Shown here in pieces: positions 43,001 through 56,900 of a stretch of 64,000 nucleotides of DNA. A program made the position numbers and the translations under genes. The stretch spans positions 850,117-914,116 of the forward strand of contig JANPWX010000118.1 in the NCBI GenBank assembly GCA_024734555.1. Reading direction: 5' to 3'. The stretch is from Trochalopteron elliotii. Taxonomy: Eukaryota > Chordata > Aves > Passeriformes > Leiothrichidae. A model generated the notes under the pieces. The model did not search any database, was not told where the DNA came from, and saw only the letters and a list, made by a program, of their open reading frames with translations. Within the stretch, counting starts at the first letter, position 1. Every line of letters starts with the position of its first letter.

Positions 43001-46000
43001 ATTAAACCCATCTTCAGACACGTTTGTATTGATTCTGTCACTTTCTTGCTGCTTGCTGACAGGTGATGGATGGCTCATAATGCGACTGGCACAGTACATT
43101 ACGTTTCCCATCCAGGGACTCCTAAATCATTTCAAATTTTCAAATTCCCTAATCAATATTTTATCAGTAGCAGAAGAAAGCGGAACAGACCCATTTCTCA
43201 AGAGGTAGAGGAATGAGCGTGTGGATGCGTGCCTGCACATACATAGGCACGGGAGTTTGGGTATTTATAATCACAACTAAGGCACCGTTAGTATAACAAT
43301 TATATCTGCAACCAGAAAAATAAACACAGAAGTGGAACCAGGAGTGCTGCTTACATTTAAGTGACTTCAGGATGAAGTAAATTAGAGATCTGGATTTGTG
43401 ATATGAACCTGGAGGATTAATGCCATGGCAGCTTTGCACTCATTGCTCAGCTGGTTGCTCCATCCTTATGAGGGGTGCAGGGGGTTGAGGCAGGTGCAAG
43501 CATGCCTTGTATTTTGGGGGAAGGAAATTGGGTTTACAACCACCTGTAATGCAGTGGGACTCAGATCTCTCACATGGCACTGAAGCAGTAACGGGGAAAT
43601 ATCCCTAGCAAGCCTGTCTGGAGCTTGATTGTGTGGCCTGGATAATTGTTTATCTGGCATTTTAACCAAGCATGGTGCTGCTTTCTTGGGACGGGGGTGG
43701 GAAGAGAAGGATTCTGTTGCTGCCATGGTGTGTTGGCTCCTGGGGCACTGGAAGATTAGATGGGAATGTGCCTGCAATGAACTGGTCCTGAGCAAACAAT
43801 GTGTGCCTTTCTACTCCTGTGCTGGCACTTGCTGCCACGGTAGGATGTGATTCAGGTGGGGCTGAGTGAGGATAGAGAAGGAAGGACTGGGGCATTTCAG
43901 AGGAGGTGCAGGTGGACTCTGTGATGTTGGGATACTGTGTGGAGTGGCTGGCTCCAAACTGAGGTCCAGATTCAGGGACTTTCCATGTCTTCCACACTGG
44001 GCTTCCTTCACCAGCAGCTTCCAGTTCCTGCCTGGCATCTGGCTTTCTGCTGAGCTTTGGGATGCAAGAGCCCAAGGAAGAATGGAGCTGGTTCCCCCTG
44101 TTGTAGGAGTGTGGTCTGTGCAAAGTGGAGGCAGCACAGGGCTTTGTTTTTGCCCCTCCAAAACTGATCCTGGTTGAGACAGCCTGTCTGCCCTGAAGGT
44201 GGCTGCTTTCCCCAAATCCTTTCTGTGCTGCTGGTCCTTCCTTTGTGCTCCTTGCATCCTCTGACCTCGTCTGCTCGATAATCTTTCTCCATTCAATTAC
44301 TCATTCTCTTAGACGCTTGTTTTTTATTCCCAGACTGGATGTTTTCCAAGTAAAAGATTTATTCCTAAGCTATTTTTTTCTTCCCTGTGAAGAGAGCTTC
44401 CAAACAGCACAGATGTGAGGCTAAACATAACCTTCCTTGTTACTGTCACCTCTCCTCAGCCTTCGCCTGGCTGATCTGGTGTTGCCTTTGCTTCCAAGTG
44501 TTGTTTCACAGCTCAGTTGTAACTTGCTGCTGGAATACACAAGGTAGGCTTGCAGGAGAGAGCAGGGCTGCTGCTTTTGGGAGCACAAGGTGGAGCTCAA
44601 GGGTGGCACTTAAACCCATGCTGCCCTCCTGGCCCTCTCCTAGGCTGTGTGGGGACCCTTAGCCCTTTGGGCTGGTGCAGTGGCATGGGCTGAATAACAG
44701 GAGAGTCAGAATTTGTTTCTAGAGGTAGTTTTAAAACCAGCTTTTTACTCATAGAAGAAACTTTTGTGCCTTTCCATCCTGACCTCCCTACAGTTTAGGG
44801 GAGGAACACAATGCTCTTTCTCCAAGGCAAGAGCGGCCTCACCACCAGCAGGGAGGTCTTCTACTACACTTCTATGCCAACATTTTTCCTCTATGTTCAA
44901 AGTTTTCTGTGGGCTTGGTTTCAGAGACTGGATCCCTGCTGTGCCCAGGTGGAGGTAAGTTTGCAGCTATACCCTTTTCTCTCTATTATCACATGCTCAG
45001 GGTTTGCCAGGGATGGGGGAGGCCTCTGGTTTGTGCTGTCCACACAGCTTCCTCCCCCGGAGGCACTACGTGTAACAGGAACCTGGTTGAACATTGCAAA
45101 AAGATGTGTAGAAATAACTGATTTTCTTCTTCTGACAGCCTGTGCCTGATCTGCAGGAGCAGGAATCCTTTTGAAGAGCTCCTGCACATTTCATGTGTAC
45201 TGGAAGCAGGTTGCAAAGGCTGTTTTCCTTGGTTAAAGATAAGATGTAATTGAACCAGGGAGAAGTCAGTGTTTGCTGTGTCATTTACTGATCTTGGCTG
45301 TTTGGAGTTGGGTCTGACAGTGTCTGGAAGCAGAATTCCTTCAGCCATGCTGCTCTGGGCAGCGTGTCCGTGATTCCCAGAGCACAGCAGGAGAGAGGAA
45401 AGAAGCTACTGAGGTGACTCCCAGAGAGAAAGGTATTTGTCATGTAGCTGTCACCAAGCACTTTTCAAATCAAACTTGGTCACCCACACTGCCTGCTGCT
45501 TCCCCTCTTTTAAGTACAATAGCAGGAATTGCCTTTCGCCTCCTGCTTTGGTGTTAACCTTTTCTTGTTCTGGTGCTTTTTGAGGACACGTCGTGTGTTT
45601 CACTGTGAGCAGGACAAGAGTCAGACCCAGACCTTGGTGTTTCACAGCTGCCACCTTTGCAGCACACGTGTGTGTCCCTGTCAATAGCTGACCTAGACAA
45701 TGACTGTGTCTGGCTGATAAACTCAGTCCTTCTGCACAAGAGGTGAAGCCCATTGTCTGGGCACAGATGGCCATAAATAGTGTTTCCCTGGATGAGGGAT
45801 GTTCTGAAAAACTCTGTACCTGAGAGAGAAATGGACCCTTTCCACCTGAAAAAGTTTGCTGTGGGATTGTGTGTTGCAGTTCTCATCTTTGTGGTTGCTG
45901 TGCCTGGGAAAGAGCAGAGAAGCTGGGAAACTCTCTGCAAGCAGTATTAGGATTAGCTCAAACAGGAGGGGATGGGGTGAACTGGCTCCCTAAAGGCTGT

Positions 46001-49000
46001 ACTTAACCCCCGTTTGTACTTAAGACAAGGAATATGTTCAACCCTAAAGCTCTGGGACACAGCTCCACCCTACATCTTAAGAGGTCTTTTCCAACCTAAA
46101 TGATTCCATGATTCTGTATCTTACATAGTTTAAAATATACTTGGGTGTGCTGAAAGGATCTCAGATTAGGAGCTGGGATTTATGTCCCTCAGGATAAGAG
46201 CCTGTGGCAAAACAGATCTCAGCTTGGCTTGTCACCTCTCTCAGCTGGCAGTGCCAGGGTTTCCTGTGCCTTTTGTACTGGGACTGAGCTGGTCCTGGTG
46301 GCACACCTGCTGTAAGGACAAGGAGCTGCTTGGGCAAGGAGGATGTGGGCTGAAGATACCTGGAGAATTCATGTCAGAGCTGTCACTTGTCAACCTGACC
46401 AGAATACCATGCAGGGAAGTGAATTTTGGGTAACTTAGCAAAAAAAACACAAAGGCTCTGCATGGTTTTCAAATGAGCTGTGGTGGCATGGAGGGGAAAT
46501 GCCCAGCTGGTTTTAATATCCAGCTTAAGGGAAGTCCTTTTGTTCATTTAGTCTTGATTTAAAGTGGTCTGAGGAGGCAAAATCCTCCTGCCTCATCTGT
46601 GTCTAAGCTGGGTGCTGATAAGCAAAGAGCTGTTTTTCCCTGCCAGCCGCTTCTGCCAAGCCAGAAATAGCCTGCCCGAGTAAGCTCACCATAGCAGCAT
46701 TTCTCATTCAAAAAGTTAATAAGCTTTGAAATTGGATTTTAATCAACTAATCTTTGATCCTAGGCACTAGAGCTCGATTAGGAGTGTCCAGTAAACCAAG
46801 TTACATCTCTCTTCCCTGCTGTCTTCTTTTCCCCCAAATCGAGCAAAGAAAAGGCTGAGAAATGTTTCAGCATTTGAGAACCTGTGCATTTTAGGGTGTG
46901 TGTCGTCCCTGTTATTTTTGATCTGATCCATCCCATGGATGAATGGAAAAACTGATCTCTGATGGACACGTGCTCTTCCAAGGCTGTAAATGTCTTTTAG
47001 CAGCTCCTTTTGGGAAAAGGGCTGGACCTCTTTTTTAACAAAAGTTTGTATTCAATCCGATGAGATGGGACAAGGGATAGAAGATCTGCTGGGACCCTAA
47101 CCATATCTCTCCTATTCCCAGCATCAAAACAGAGTACCAGAAATTCTGCATCCCACAGAATCATGAAATAGCAGGCATTTTGGCCTTTGGCATTTGGCAT
47201 TTTGCCAGGCTGCAGAGGAAATTATAGCTGGACTTCAGGGTTATGTAGTTACACTTCCACTCAAGGAATGGATTCAGTTCAGACCTCTCCGACTCACTCC
47301 CCCCACCATAAATCTGAGCAAACACTCCTGTCTCAATTTACCCTCCAAACACTTTTCTCTTGATCAGATAGAGTAGAGGGGTTTTTTGTTTGTTTTTGTT
47401 TTTTAGCTGTATTTAGATTTGGGTGCACAAGCTTCTGTTTCCTACAGAAATACTGGCTTAGTGAGCTCCCCAAGGACCACACAGTTCATCCCTGTGCTTG
47501 TGGAATGGTCAAATCAAATGGGGGAGGATTTGTTTGGGCAGCAGAGTAAGCACAGAGATGCACTGCACTGCTCACCTGCTGTAGTCTTGTTATCTTGAGT
47601 CATCCCTGACACTGTTGTGTCCAGGGTCGGGGTGGGCTCTCTAAGGGGCACCTCTTTCCCTAACACCTCACACTGGGGGTGCTGGGAGTGTGTTACAGAG
47701 GCCCTGGAGTGGGCTTGCCATGGATGGTTTGGGTTTGATGGGATGCTGGGGAAGCTGCTCACACTGGCTCCAAGCAGAGTCTCTGCTCTCTGATTCTTCT
47801 GCTTGCTCTTCCAGAGGATGTTGTATTTCCCTTGCCCCGGGCTATGAACATCCGTCTGGACATTTATCTTCTTTCCTCTGAGGAAAGGCAGCCAAGGGAG
47901 TGTAATGGTCCTTCCAAACACCCTTTACAACCTAGAATATCTATTCCATATAAAACTACCCTAATGGCCAGCTTTTACCTTTTCCAATGCTTTTCAGGGG
48001 ATTTAAGCTCTGTGATGGAACTTGCCAGGAATATGAACTGTGGTGTGTCAGCTTTTGGAGCCTGTCCAGCCTGTCCTGGGCTGACAGGTAGCTTGAAGGG
48101 AGGCTGGTCTAGTGGGCAGGATTGGCTGGCCCTTCAGAAAACAGTGTGCTTAGGGTGAGTCAGCTTCCTCTGGAGGTGATGCTTCCACCCAGCCACAGCC
48201 ACATGATAAATTAGAAGTGACATTAATCTACTAACCCTCAGGCCAATACAGTTAGCAGAGCTGATGGTACCAAGGCAGGGATGAAGTTAGCCTGGTTAGG
48301 ATCCTAAGAGGCCTCTGAATTTTACAGATATTGGAGGGTGCTGATCCCCAAACCTCCCCAATCTGTGAGTGGAATTCAGAAGCCCTCACTGGGCTGATCC
48401 TTAGAGGGAGTCCAGAGCAGATCTGATGCCCCACAGAGTTGCAGGTGGGGTCCCAGAAGCTTTTTCCAGGCCACACTCAAAATAGAGGAGGTCTTGCCTT
48501 GTGTAGCCCCAGCTATGAAGGGTACAGGGAAGTCTGCAGAGTCTTTCAAGTTTTTCCTCACGTTTTGCTTTCTTACTTGATAGTTCCAGCTAGGGCTAGT
48601 TTTCTTCTTTTAAAGTTCAGATAAAGAGCTGCCCCCCAAAAATCCTCAGTCCTTTCTTGGGTTACCAAAGACCAAACTGTTCTCACTCTGGTGGCATTTG
48701 GTGGTCAATTCTTTTGTGAAGCTTTTTGGAGTGAAGTTGCCCAATCCCATAACAGAGCAGCAAGTCTGGTGTAGCAGAACAGCACTGCAGCCCTCAACTT
48801 GTCCTCTAGGCTCCATGAAATGTGTGAACGAGCTGCCAGCAGCCATGGTGGGTGTGAAGACCAGAATTCTGCCTACTTTGGGGTATGTGAATGTTTTGAC
48901 CTTCTTAGAGCTTGCCATTGCAATGTTTTAGGGCCTGATTTCTGACAGGGCTCTTCATCTCCCAGCTTGTGTCCAGCTCTCTTGCCCAGTTGACCACAAA

Positions 49001-50000
49001 TCTAAGCATGAGGTCAGGTTTGGACACTTCTCTGTGTGCTGTGGTAAATGTTTGTGTGGCTGAAGAGAACAAGAATAGCTCAAAATATCTAGTAGGGAGT
49101 AACTCATCCTATTCCTTCCTCCTGATTGTCTTCTCAAGGTGATTCCTCCTTGTTGCTTCCAGCCAGCCACTGGAACGACTAGAAACTCTGGAGATGTCCC
49201 TTCTGGAGAGCCACCCAAGTTAGAGCCAGCTGGTGAGCTACAACTGTCAAATTTGAGATTTTTTTCAATGGCATTTGAATGGAAAGGCTGCATGTCCACT
49301 GTGTTGTGCTTTTAAGTTTGATTTTGGTTGGGTTTTTTGGATGAGGGTGGAAAAAAAGAAGGCTAAATGAATTATGTTGTGCAGGTAGAGCTAGAGAAGC
49401 TGATGCTCATGGAAACATGGTCATGGAAGTTCAAGGTCTTGGAGACCTGTATGAGTTGAGAATACAGGAGAACCAATTCTGAGTCCATGTTCAGCTTGAT
49501 TCTGAGCCATGTTGAGCTTTTTCCCTCTCAGGCTCACGGCCTAAGGAACTTCTTTTTTGATCTGTGCTTAATCTCACCTAACATCATGGATCCATCTCCT
49601 TGAAGAAGGTTGGCAATATTGAAATAGCACTTAAAACTGCCTTTTTCATGGTTGTATTGTGTTGTGTTGGGGCTTGGTTAGGTTGAGGGCATTGAGGTTT
49701 GGCTATGACTGAGGGAGCTAGTAGGAGGATGCTATGGAAATGCAAGCTTGGGCAAGGAGGAGAAGGAAGAATGGAAATTTATTGCAACCATTGCTCCAAG
49801 GGGAAGGGCTGGTGCTCAGTGGGCTGACAGAAGTCAGTCTGTGACAAACCACTTGAAAGATTTGATGGTGCTTAGAAGTTGAGACTGGGGACCCACCAGT
49901 GACATTATTCTTTCTTTTTAATGAGGGCAGAGTTTATCTATATCCTTAAGGAGGAGAACCAAATCCTGGACTCGTGTAGGAATGGTAGTCCCCAGCTCAC
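40001..50000. other. Gene-free region with possible regulatory blocks
   Basis: No exon with known similarity was found. Short repeats include a TA microsatellite near 40847-40864 and a CR1 tail at 46074. AT-rich blocks at 41000-41270, 43060-43220 and 46660-46770 carry clustered homeodomain-like TTAAT/ATTA motifs and little CpG decay pattern, so they are candidates for conserved enhancers. Nothing else stands out. Confidence 0.5.
46074..46120 (+). mobile_element. CR1 3' terminus
   Basis: A 45-bp tail remains: CTTAAGAGGTCTTTTCCAAC followed by CTAAATGATTCCATGATTCT. Confidence 0.7.
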
Positions 50001-51494
50001 CCCTGGAAGGCTGGGGCTGGCCTGGATGAACTACAGATTTTACTTGTCTGCCCTTCTCCCTGTCCCAGCACAGAGTCACCTCTAGCTCAGCCCAGGATCT
50101 GTGGCTCATCCCTTGTGAAGGACACAATGAAGTCTTGCCCAGGTGACAATCTCCAGGGACTGCTTTGCAAAGACTTGCCAGAGCTGTGGCAGCCACAGAC
50201 TCACTTAAATTCCAACAGCGAGCTAGTTGGTGCCAAATCCCATTTGTATCACTGAGAAAAATGGTAAAATCATTGTTAGGTGTTCACTAAAATACTCTAA
50301 ATTTTAGAGAACACGAAGCATGAGTCAGGCATTGAAACCAGCATCCAAAGGAGGGAGGGAGTGGCGAGAGGCAGCAGGAGTGCTTATGAAATATTTTGTT
50401 TCACTGGCAAGAGGACAAGAAATAATTGGGCCTTAAATCAAGGAAATGGGAGAATAGGAACAGCAAATCAAGGGAAATGGTGGAAAATTAGGTCTTAGAG
50501 TAGAGAAATGTGTACACATGATCACCTGGTGGTTCTGGCAGAGATATATGCCCATAAATCTTCTCTTTTAACCTCTTCCCTGTTGCTTTATGGGGAATAG
50601 TATCAGGCTTGCTGGCCCCATCCATCTTTTCTAGAGACTACTGGTTTTGGTTTCAACTTGCTTGGTGCTGAGCACCCGCTGAGTGGCCAGAATCTGCTTT
50701 AGAGCTGGAGAGGGAGCTCCCAGCCTGCCTGGACTCCTTGGGGCTGCCTGGAGACTGTGACCCTCAAGAGAAGATAATTGTGCAGATCCATCCTTTATGT
50801 GGGATGGGGTTGGATGGATGGGGTGAGCCATGGAGGACACTCTCCTAGAGCTGTAGTGTGTGTGTACACACTCACAGATGTTGAAACCTGGAAGAGTAAA
50901 GTAACCTCTGTGGACACCCAGGCACCTCCCTCCCTGCTATTTAGGCACAGGACATCTCAGCGGGTTCTTCCAGCTGCGAATTCTGCTATTTAAAAAAGAA
51001 AAAAGTTATTAAAAATCCCCTTTACGCCTCCCTTAAGGTCCCAGGCTTATTTTCCTTATAAAAATAATGAAATGTAAAAATAAAGCTCTCCCTGTTTGCT
51101 TTCTGCCAGCCATCCCTCCCTTTGCACAGTGCTCATTAACTCCCCTAACGCTCGAGTCAGACACGGCCTCCGGTTAAAAACAGCAACCGCCCTCGTGCCT
51201 TGCCTGTTTCCCAGGAGCTGGCAGCCAGACAATAACACCAATGGGATCATCTTCATCAGATGTCAGCCCCTCTGTACAATTTACATAACTGGAATTTGGA
51301 GGGGGGAGAGGAGGGAAGCAGGTTGAAAAATAAATAAAGAATGGTGGAAAAAAGAAGTGGAAAGTGGAGAGCTGCTGTTTGGGAGAGGCTGCTGGAGAAG
51401 CTGCCTCTCTGCATGTCCCTGCGGAGGGATCTTTCGGGCAGGTAGGAGCTCTTTCTGCTCCAGGTGATGTGAGTTATATTGCTGTATCAGTGAT

Positions 51495-51545
51495 TGGATT
51501 TGATGATCTTGGAGGTCTTTTCCAACCTTAATGATTCTGTGGTTT
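51495..51545 (+). mobile_element. CR1 3' terminus
   Basis: A 50-bp tail of the same CR1 subfamily is present: TTGATGATCTTGGAGGTC, then TTTTCCAACCTTAATGATTC. Confidence 0.75.
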
Positions 51546-53440
51546 TCCCCAGCACAGCCTTTCTGACCCACTCTGATACCTGGGGTGAGAATACTCAGCA
51601 AGAGTGAGGTGTTAAATTATTCTGTCAGAAACAAAAGTCTCTGCTGAATGTTGTTTTAAAATAGCCAGCCTGGGCCACATGGTTTGAGGAGCTGTATTAG
51701 TCAGATAAAAACATTGTCTTCTGATATTTAGGCAGAATGGGGATGTTCAGAAATGTCTTAACGCAGAAACTGCTCCTGCAAACGCTTTAATCTGATTTTG
51801 TTTGGCTGTTGGTACATCCTGGTGGGAGTCTGACGTTGGTCCACCTTTGGCTGCTCTAGGGAAGCTGCCCAAGGAAGGCAAGCCCAAACCCAGAGTGTAA
51901 GGACTGTTAGGGTGACACTGCTGATCTCCAGTTCCTGCTTGAAATGGCTGCATACCCAGGGGCAGGCTTCCCCAGAGGGAAGGGGAGAAAGCCATCACTC
52001 ACTGCTTTGGTGTGGGAGGAACTGTATCCTATTTGGGCATCTGGGGTGATGCTCCTGAGCTACCTGGAGGAAGCTCCTTCACCTGTGGCTATCAGCATAG
52101 CCCTGGTGTTACATGGCCTTAGGGTTCAGTGTTTAATGCTATTGTGGCTCCCCTTTCAAGGCCTGGACATTGGGGTTTTGGTTTTGTTTTTTCAGTTATC
52201 ATCACTCCCAAGTGATGCAGAGGAGTGAACATTTGTGCCAGCAGCAGCTGAGGGTATCAGCAGCTGTCTGGGGCCATTATGCAGAAGTTCAAGCCCAGGC
52301 CACCGTGCTGAGTCCTAACAATCCCCGACTGAAGGCACGTCCAAGAGATGTCAGGCAAAAACTTATTCTTTTTTAGTTTATGCTCTTTTGAATGTGGGAG
52401 ATGCTGTTTGGAATGAGTGTCTGGGCACAACAGCGTTGCTATTCCTGCCTGCTTTTCCATCACCTCGGTCTCTCTGCCTGTTTGTTTGCTATTGTGTCTG
52501 TATTAATTTTTTCTCTCCCCCTCTTGCTTCATCTCCAGCATAAAAAGTTATTCAGCCCCCGAGTGCGCGGGCGCCTATTGTGCACAGAGAGCTGCAGCAC
52601 AAAGGATTCCAGAGACAATCTTGTTCCCTCTCGCCAGCACAAGCTGCCCAGCCAGATTCAGAAACACATCTGCTAGTCTTAAAAGGAGTTTTGCTCTGTT
52701 TGACTGCAGCTTAAAGCATGGGGAATAGGGGAGGGAGAGGCCTTTCAGGAGCCTGGTGGGTTTTATCAGCCCTCTCCTGGTCCTGTGGCACAGCTGCAGC
52801 CCAGCCCATGCAGATGTTAGTGAATGCCCGTGTTTGAGATGGAGCTTTACTTTGCAGTTGGTCTGAAGATAAGCAATGAACAAACTCTCCCCTTGAGAAC
52901 CTCTGGTTTGTGGGGTATGGAATGCCCCCCCCAGGCAGGCTGCAATTTTAGCACCAGAATGGCTGCCCTGGTGGTGTGTGGATACTCCTTATTCTTGATG
53001 TTCAGCAGGGTTCAAATCTGGGTGCAGACCTCCTTAACTGCTTTCCTGCAGTGGCAGCTCTGAATGGCACCATGCTGTAGGCATGGATCTACTTCCTGAG
53101 CAGTAGCTTTGTGTTTTCCAGGTCTCCCATTGCCCACAGAAGTGCCTGTGCAGGGACACCAGAGGGTGTGTTGCCAGCCCTGTGGCACATGGTGGCTGTC
53201 AAGGGCACTGAAGCACAAGAGATGATTGTCCTGGGTTCCTACATCTCCCAGAGCTGTTCCAGGTAAGCCTGCTTGAATGCTGTCTTGACACTTGGCATAA
53301 CCCCAGCTTCCAGAGCAGGGATGGGAGAAGCTCTAAGAGAAGCTCTAAGCTTGGGTTCTGCAGGTCAGTTTAGTCACTGGTCTCTTTGAGTACAGCTCTG
53401 CTCCAGCTGGGGCAAAATGTTTTTTTTCTAACTACAGAAT

Positions 53441-53935
53441 AACAGAATGGGTTGGATTGGAAGGAGCCTTACACATCTTCCCATTCCAGCCCCCTTGCCA
53501 TGGGCAAGGGCATTTCCCACCAGACCAAATTGCTCTGAGTCCTATCCAACCTGGCCTGGAGCACCTCCAGGGATGGGGCAGCCACAACTTTTCTGGGTAA
53601 CCTGTGCCAGGGCCTCACCACCCTCACAGGGAAGAATGTTTCACAAATATCTAATCTAACCTCTCTTTCAGATTAAAGCCATTCCTCCTCTTCCTGTTGC
53701 TCCAGAACCTTTTCCAAAGTCCTTTTCCAGCTCTCTTGTAGCCTTTCTCAGAATGGGAAGGGCCTCTAAGGTCTCACTGGGGCCTTTTCTTCTTCAGGTT
53801 GGACAGCTCCAATTCTCCCAGCCTATCTCCTCTGGAGAGGTGTTCCATCCCTCTGAGCATCTTTGTGGCCTTCCTCTGGATTTTATTCCAGAGGTTCACA
53901 TAAACCTGTGGAAACCCAGGGAAACGCCTCATCTC
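53441..53935 (-). mobile_element. CR1 LINE 3'-end fragment, about 490 bp
   Basis: This is the longest continuous CR1 copy in the distal region, on the - strand. It has the terminal AATAACAGAATGGGTTGG, the TCACCACCCTCACAGGGAAG block, the CTTGTAGCCTTTCTCAG-like region and the CCTATCTCCTCTGGAG block toward its 5' side. It is 5'-truncated. Confidence 0.9.
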
Positions 53936-56900
53936 TAGACCTGCACAGATGGGAGGGTTGGTTAAACCCATGCCACTAATCATTCCTTGCTCCAGTCTTG
54001 TGAGACAAAGTATTCCCAAGCTCATGGATCAACCTTCAAGCTGAGATGTGCTCTGTGAAATGTCAGGATTTGGGTGACCTCTTCCATTGCACCTTGGATG
54101 CTGTTGGAGTTCAGCGCTGCACCGAAATAGGAGAAGAGGAGGTGTCCAAGCAAGTGGCAGGGACAAACAGCTTTAAAAAGGCTCTGTCTTTGCAGAGTGC
54201 TGTTTCTTTTAACCTTTAAAGACTCTGCCTTACTTCTTTTCAAAGCCTCCTGCTTTGATTTCCCGCTCACAGTTGTCTTTCTGGCAGCCCGTGGAAGAAA
54301 GGAGACGTGGATGAGGGTTAAAGAACAGCTGCAGGAACATAATTAATGCTTTGCAACATTTCTGAAGGCCTTTAGCACCTTGCCGTGACCCAGCCTGTAA
54401 CATCTGTGCGTTGGCAGCAGCCAAGCTGTAAAACTCCCCTCCTCCAAGTCCTGCACAGAGCAACTGTCGCCTGCCCGAGGCGTGCAATCACGGCAAAAAC
54501 GTAACAAATCAGTACAAAAGGCAGGCTGCAGCACAGATGGCAGGTCCTTGGGTGCTGGGCTTGGCAGTGGTAAGGGGCTTCCAGCTGCTGATCCTTGTTA
54601 GATGTCCAAGGGGGGAGGTGGAAGAATGCTGCTTTTGCAAGAGATTTGATAGGAGAAATAGGACACAGCCAAATCTGGGCATCCCTGCACTTGCCTGTGT
54701 TCTCCCCCCGCAGAACGGGTGTGGGCCAAAGGCAGAGCCCCAGCCCTGCCCAGCACTGTCAGGATGATTGCCTGTGCAGCTGTCACCTACCCCCAGGGAT
54801 GCCAAATGTGTCCCCATTTGGATCGTGTTTTATCAAGGTCTGTCTCTTGCAGCACTTTTCCCTTTATGTGGCTAAAGGGCACCTTCAGGGCTTGCCACCA
54901 TCATTTTTATGTGAGCTGTAACTCAGTACAAAGTAGGCACAAAAGTGACTCCAATTCCCTAGGGTTCCAGCTAGCGTTCTCCTTTCAGTCCTAGACCCAA
55001 CTCACAGCTGGAGCTAACTTGGTGACCAAAGAGAAGATGAACAAAACCACTTTGTTTTTGAAGATTAACTTTTTTCTTCTTCCATATCTCCCTTTTCCTC
55101 CCTGTTTCGCTGCAGCCAGCCCTGCTGAGTTTCCAGCCTTCAAAGCCCATCGTATCCAGCTGGACAGGAGTGAGCTTGCCAAGGGGAACTGTTTGTCCTT
55201 TGCTCTTTTTGGTTTTCTGAGAGGCCTGTGACTGTAGTGGATGCCAAGCAGCCCTGACCTTCACCTGACTGGAGTTCCCAGCTGCTACAGTGTTATTACA
55301 GCATCTCTGCCTGATAGAAATTCAGCTTTGTTCCTTGTACCTGGAAATTTTATATGACAAATGTGTCTAATTTCTAATTCTAGCCTCCTTTAGGTGGACC
55401 GGAAAGTCTGCTGCCTGGGAGAGGTTTGTAGATCTGAAAGGCTGGAAGGAAGCACATTTCTCTCCTTTGCCTCCTGTTAGAAGTGTGCCAGAGACACTAA
55501 TCCAACATTTGAATTTCAGCCAGGTAGCTGGAAGGGACTGCATCTCCTTGGCACCTTCCTCTGATGGACTATCCAGCTTTGCTTCTCGTCATGCCTGCCT
55601 GTACTTCTCTTCCTTAGGGCAGGAGGGGGAGGTGTTGCTGGAGAGACCAACTTTCTTTAAAGAAATCTCTTGCTTCACAAGTCAGATGAGGATGTTTTGC
55701 TGCACTTCTGATGAATTTTCTCCCCTTTGGAAGGAAAAGTGGCTGAGTTTGCAGCAGGCTTCCTCCTGGTAATAAAAATGATGGGATTACTTCAGGGATG
55801 GCAGCTGGGGAATTAGGCCTGAGAAACAGCACATTATAACATCTCAGACATCTTTGTTTATGCAGCTTAAACAATGCCTGAGCCACGACATCCCTGTGGG
55901 CTTGGTGGGCCCCATCAGATCTGTGGGCACCTAAGGCACTTTGGAGGCAGATCTCTGGTTTTGCAGCAGCTGTGGGTTTATCTCTGTGTCTGTTGCTACA
56001 TGCCTGTGCACTACTTTCCTTGGTGGGGAGGAATAGGAATTACTGCCTCACTGAGATGGCTTGGCTATGTTTAGATTCCTGGTGCTAAATTGTTTTTCCT
56101 TTGGCTGGCATTCATAAGGAGGTACTGGGGTTTTTGTTTTTTTTTTTTCTGGTGTTAGTGCCCTAGGGTCCTAATTCTTGACCAGCTCCTTTTGCTGGAT
56201 GCTATGCAATCACTTCTTTCTCACCCTGCAATCAGGGTGTTTTTTTAAAGGAAACTGGAAGAAGCCAGAGAGTATTATTAGTAGTATTTTCATTTGGGAA
56301 TTGCAACTGAAATAAAAAGTGCCTTGCTCTGGTGGTCAGTCCAGTGTCAGGTGTGTCCAGCTGTAAGCAAGTTGCTGCAGGCTACATGAAGGAGAAAAGG
56401 AGAGAGAATAATCATGGGGGAATGAAAGCTGAAATGCTCTGAAGATCTGGTATCAACAGTCAGGAGTATGAGGGGGACGCTTTGGGCTCCGCAGACGCAT
56501 CAGAGGCAGGAGGAAATAAATGCCCTGCCAGAGAAAAAAGGGCAGTGGATTAATAAGTTACACAAATAGGACTGCCATCACTCCTGCTCTTGGTTTTATT
56601 CCTCTCAGCTCCAAGACAGTGATTTAAAAAGGAAAATGAATGCCAAGACTGTGTGTGGAATGTACATAAAATCCCAAGCGTTTGGTTAGGAAGCTTCTTG
56701 TTTCTCTCAAGAATATTCTTTCTCTCTGTGCAAATGTATATGCTCTGGGCAAATCCCCTTTAAATTATGCTGAGGTGGAGGCCCTTGAATACTGGTGGTT
56801 GAAGGAGAACATGTTTTTCTTTCACACTGGAATTTCTAATTGTATGGGGAAAAACTTCACGTTTCTACCCACTTCTGAAGCAAGGAAGCGTTACATTCTT

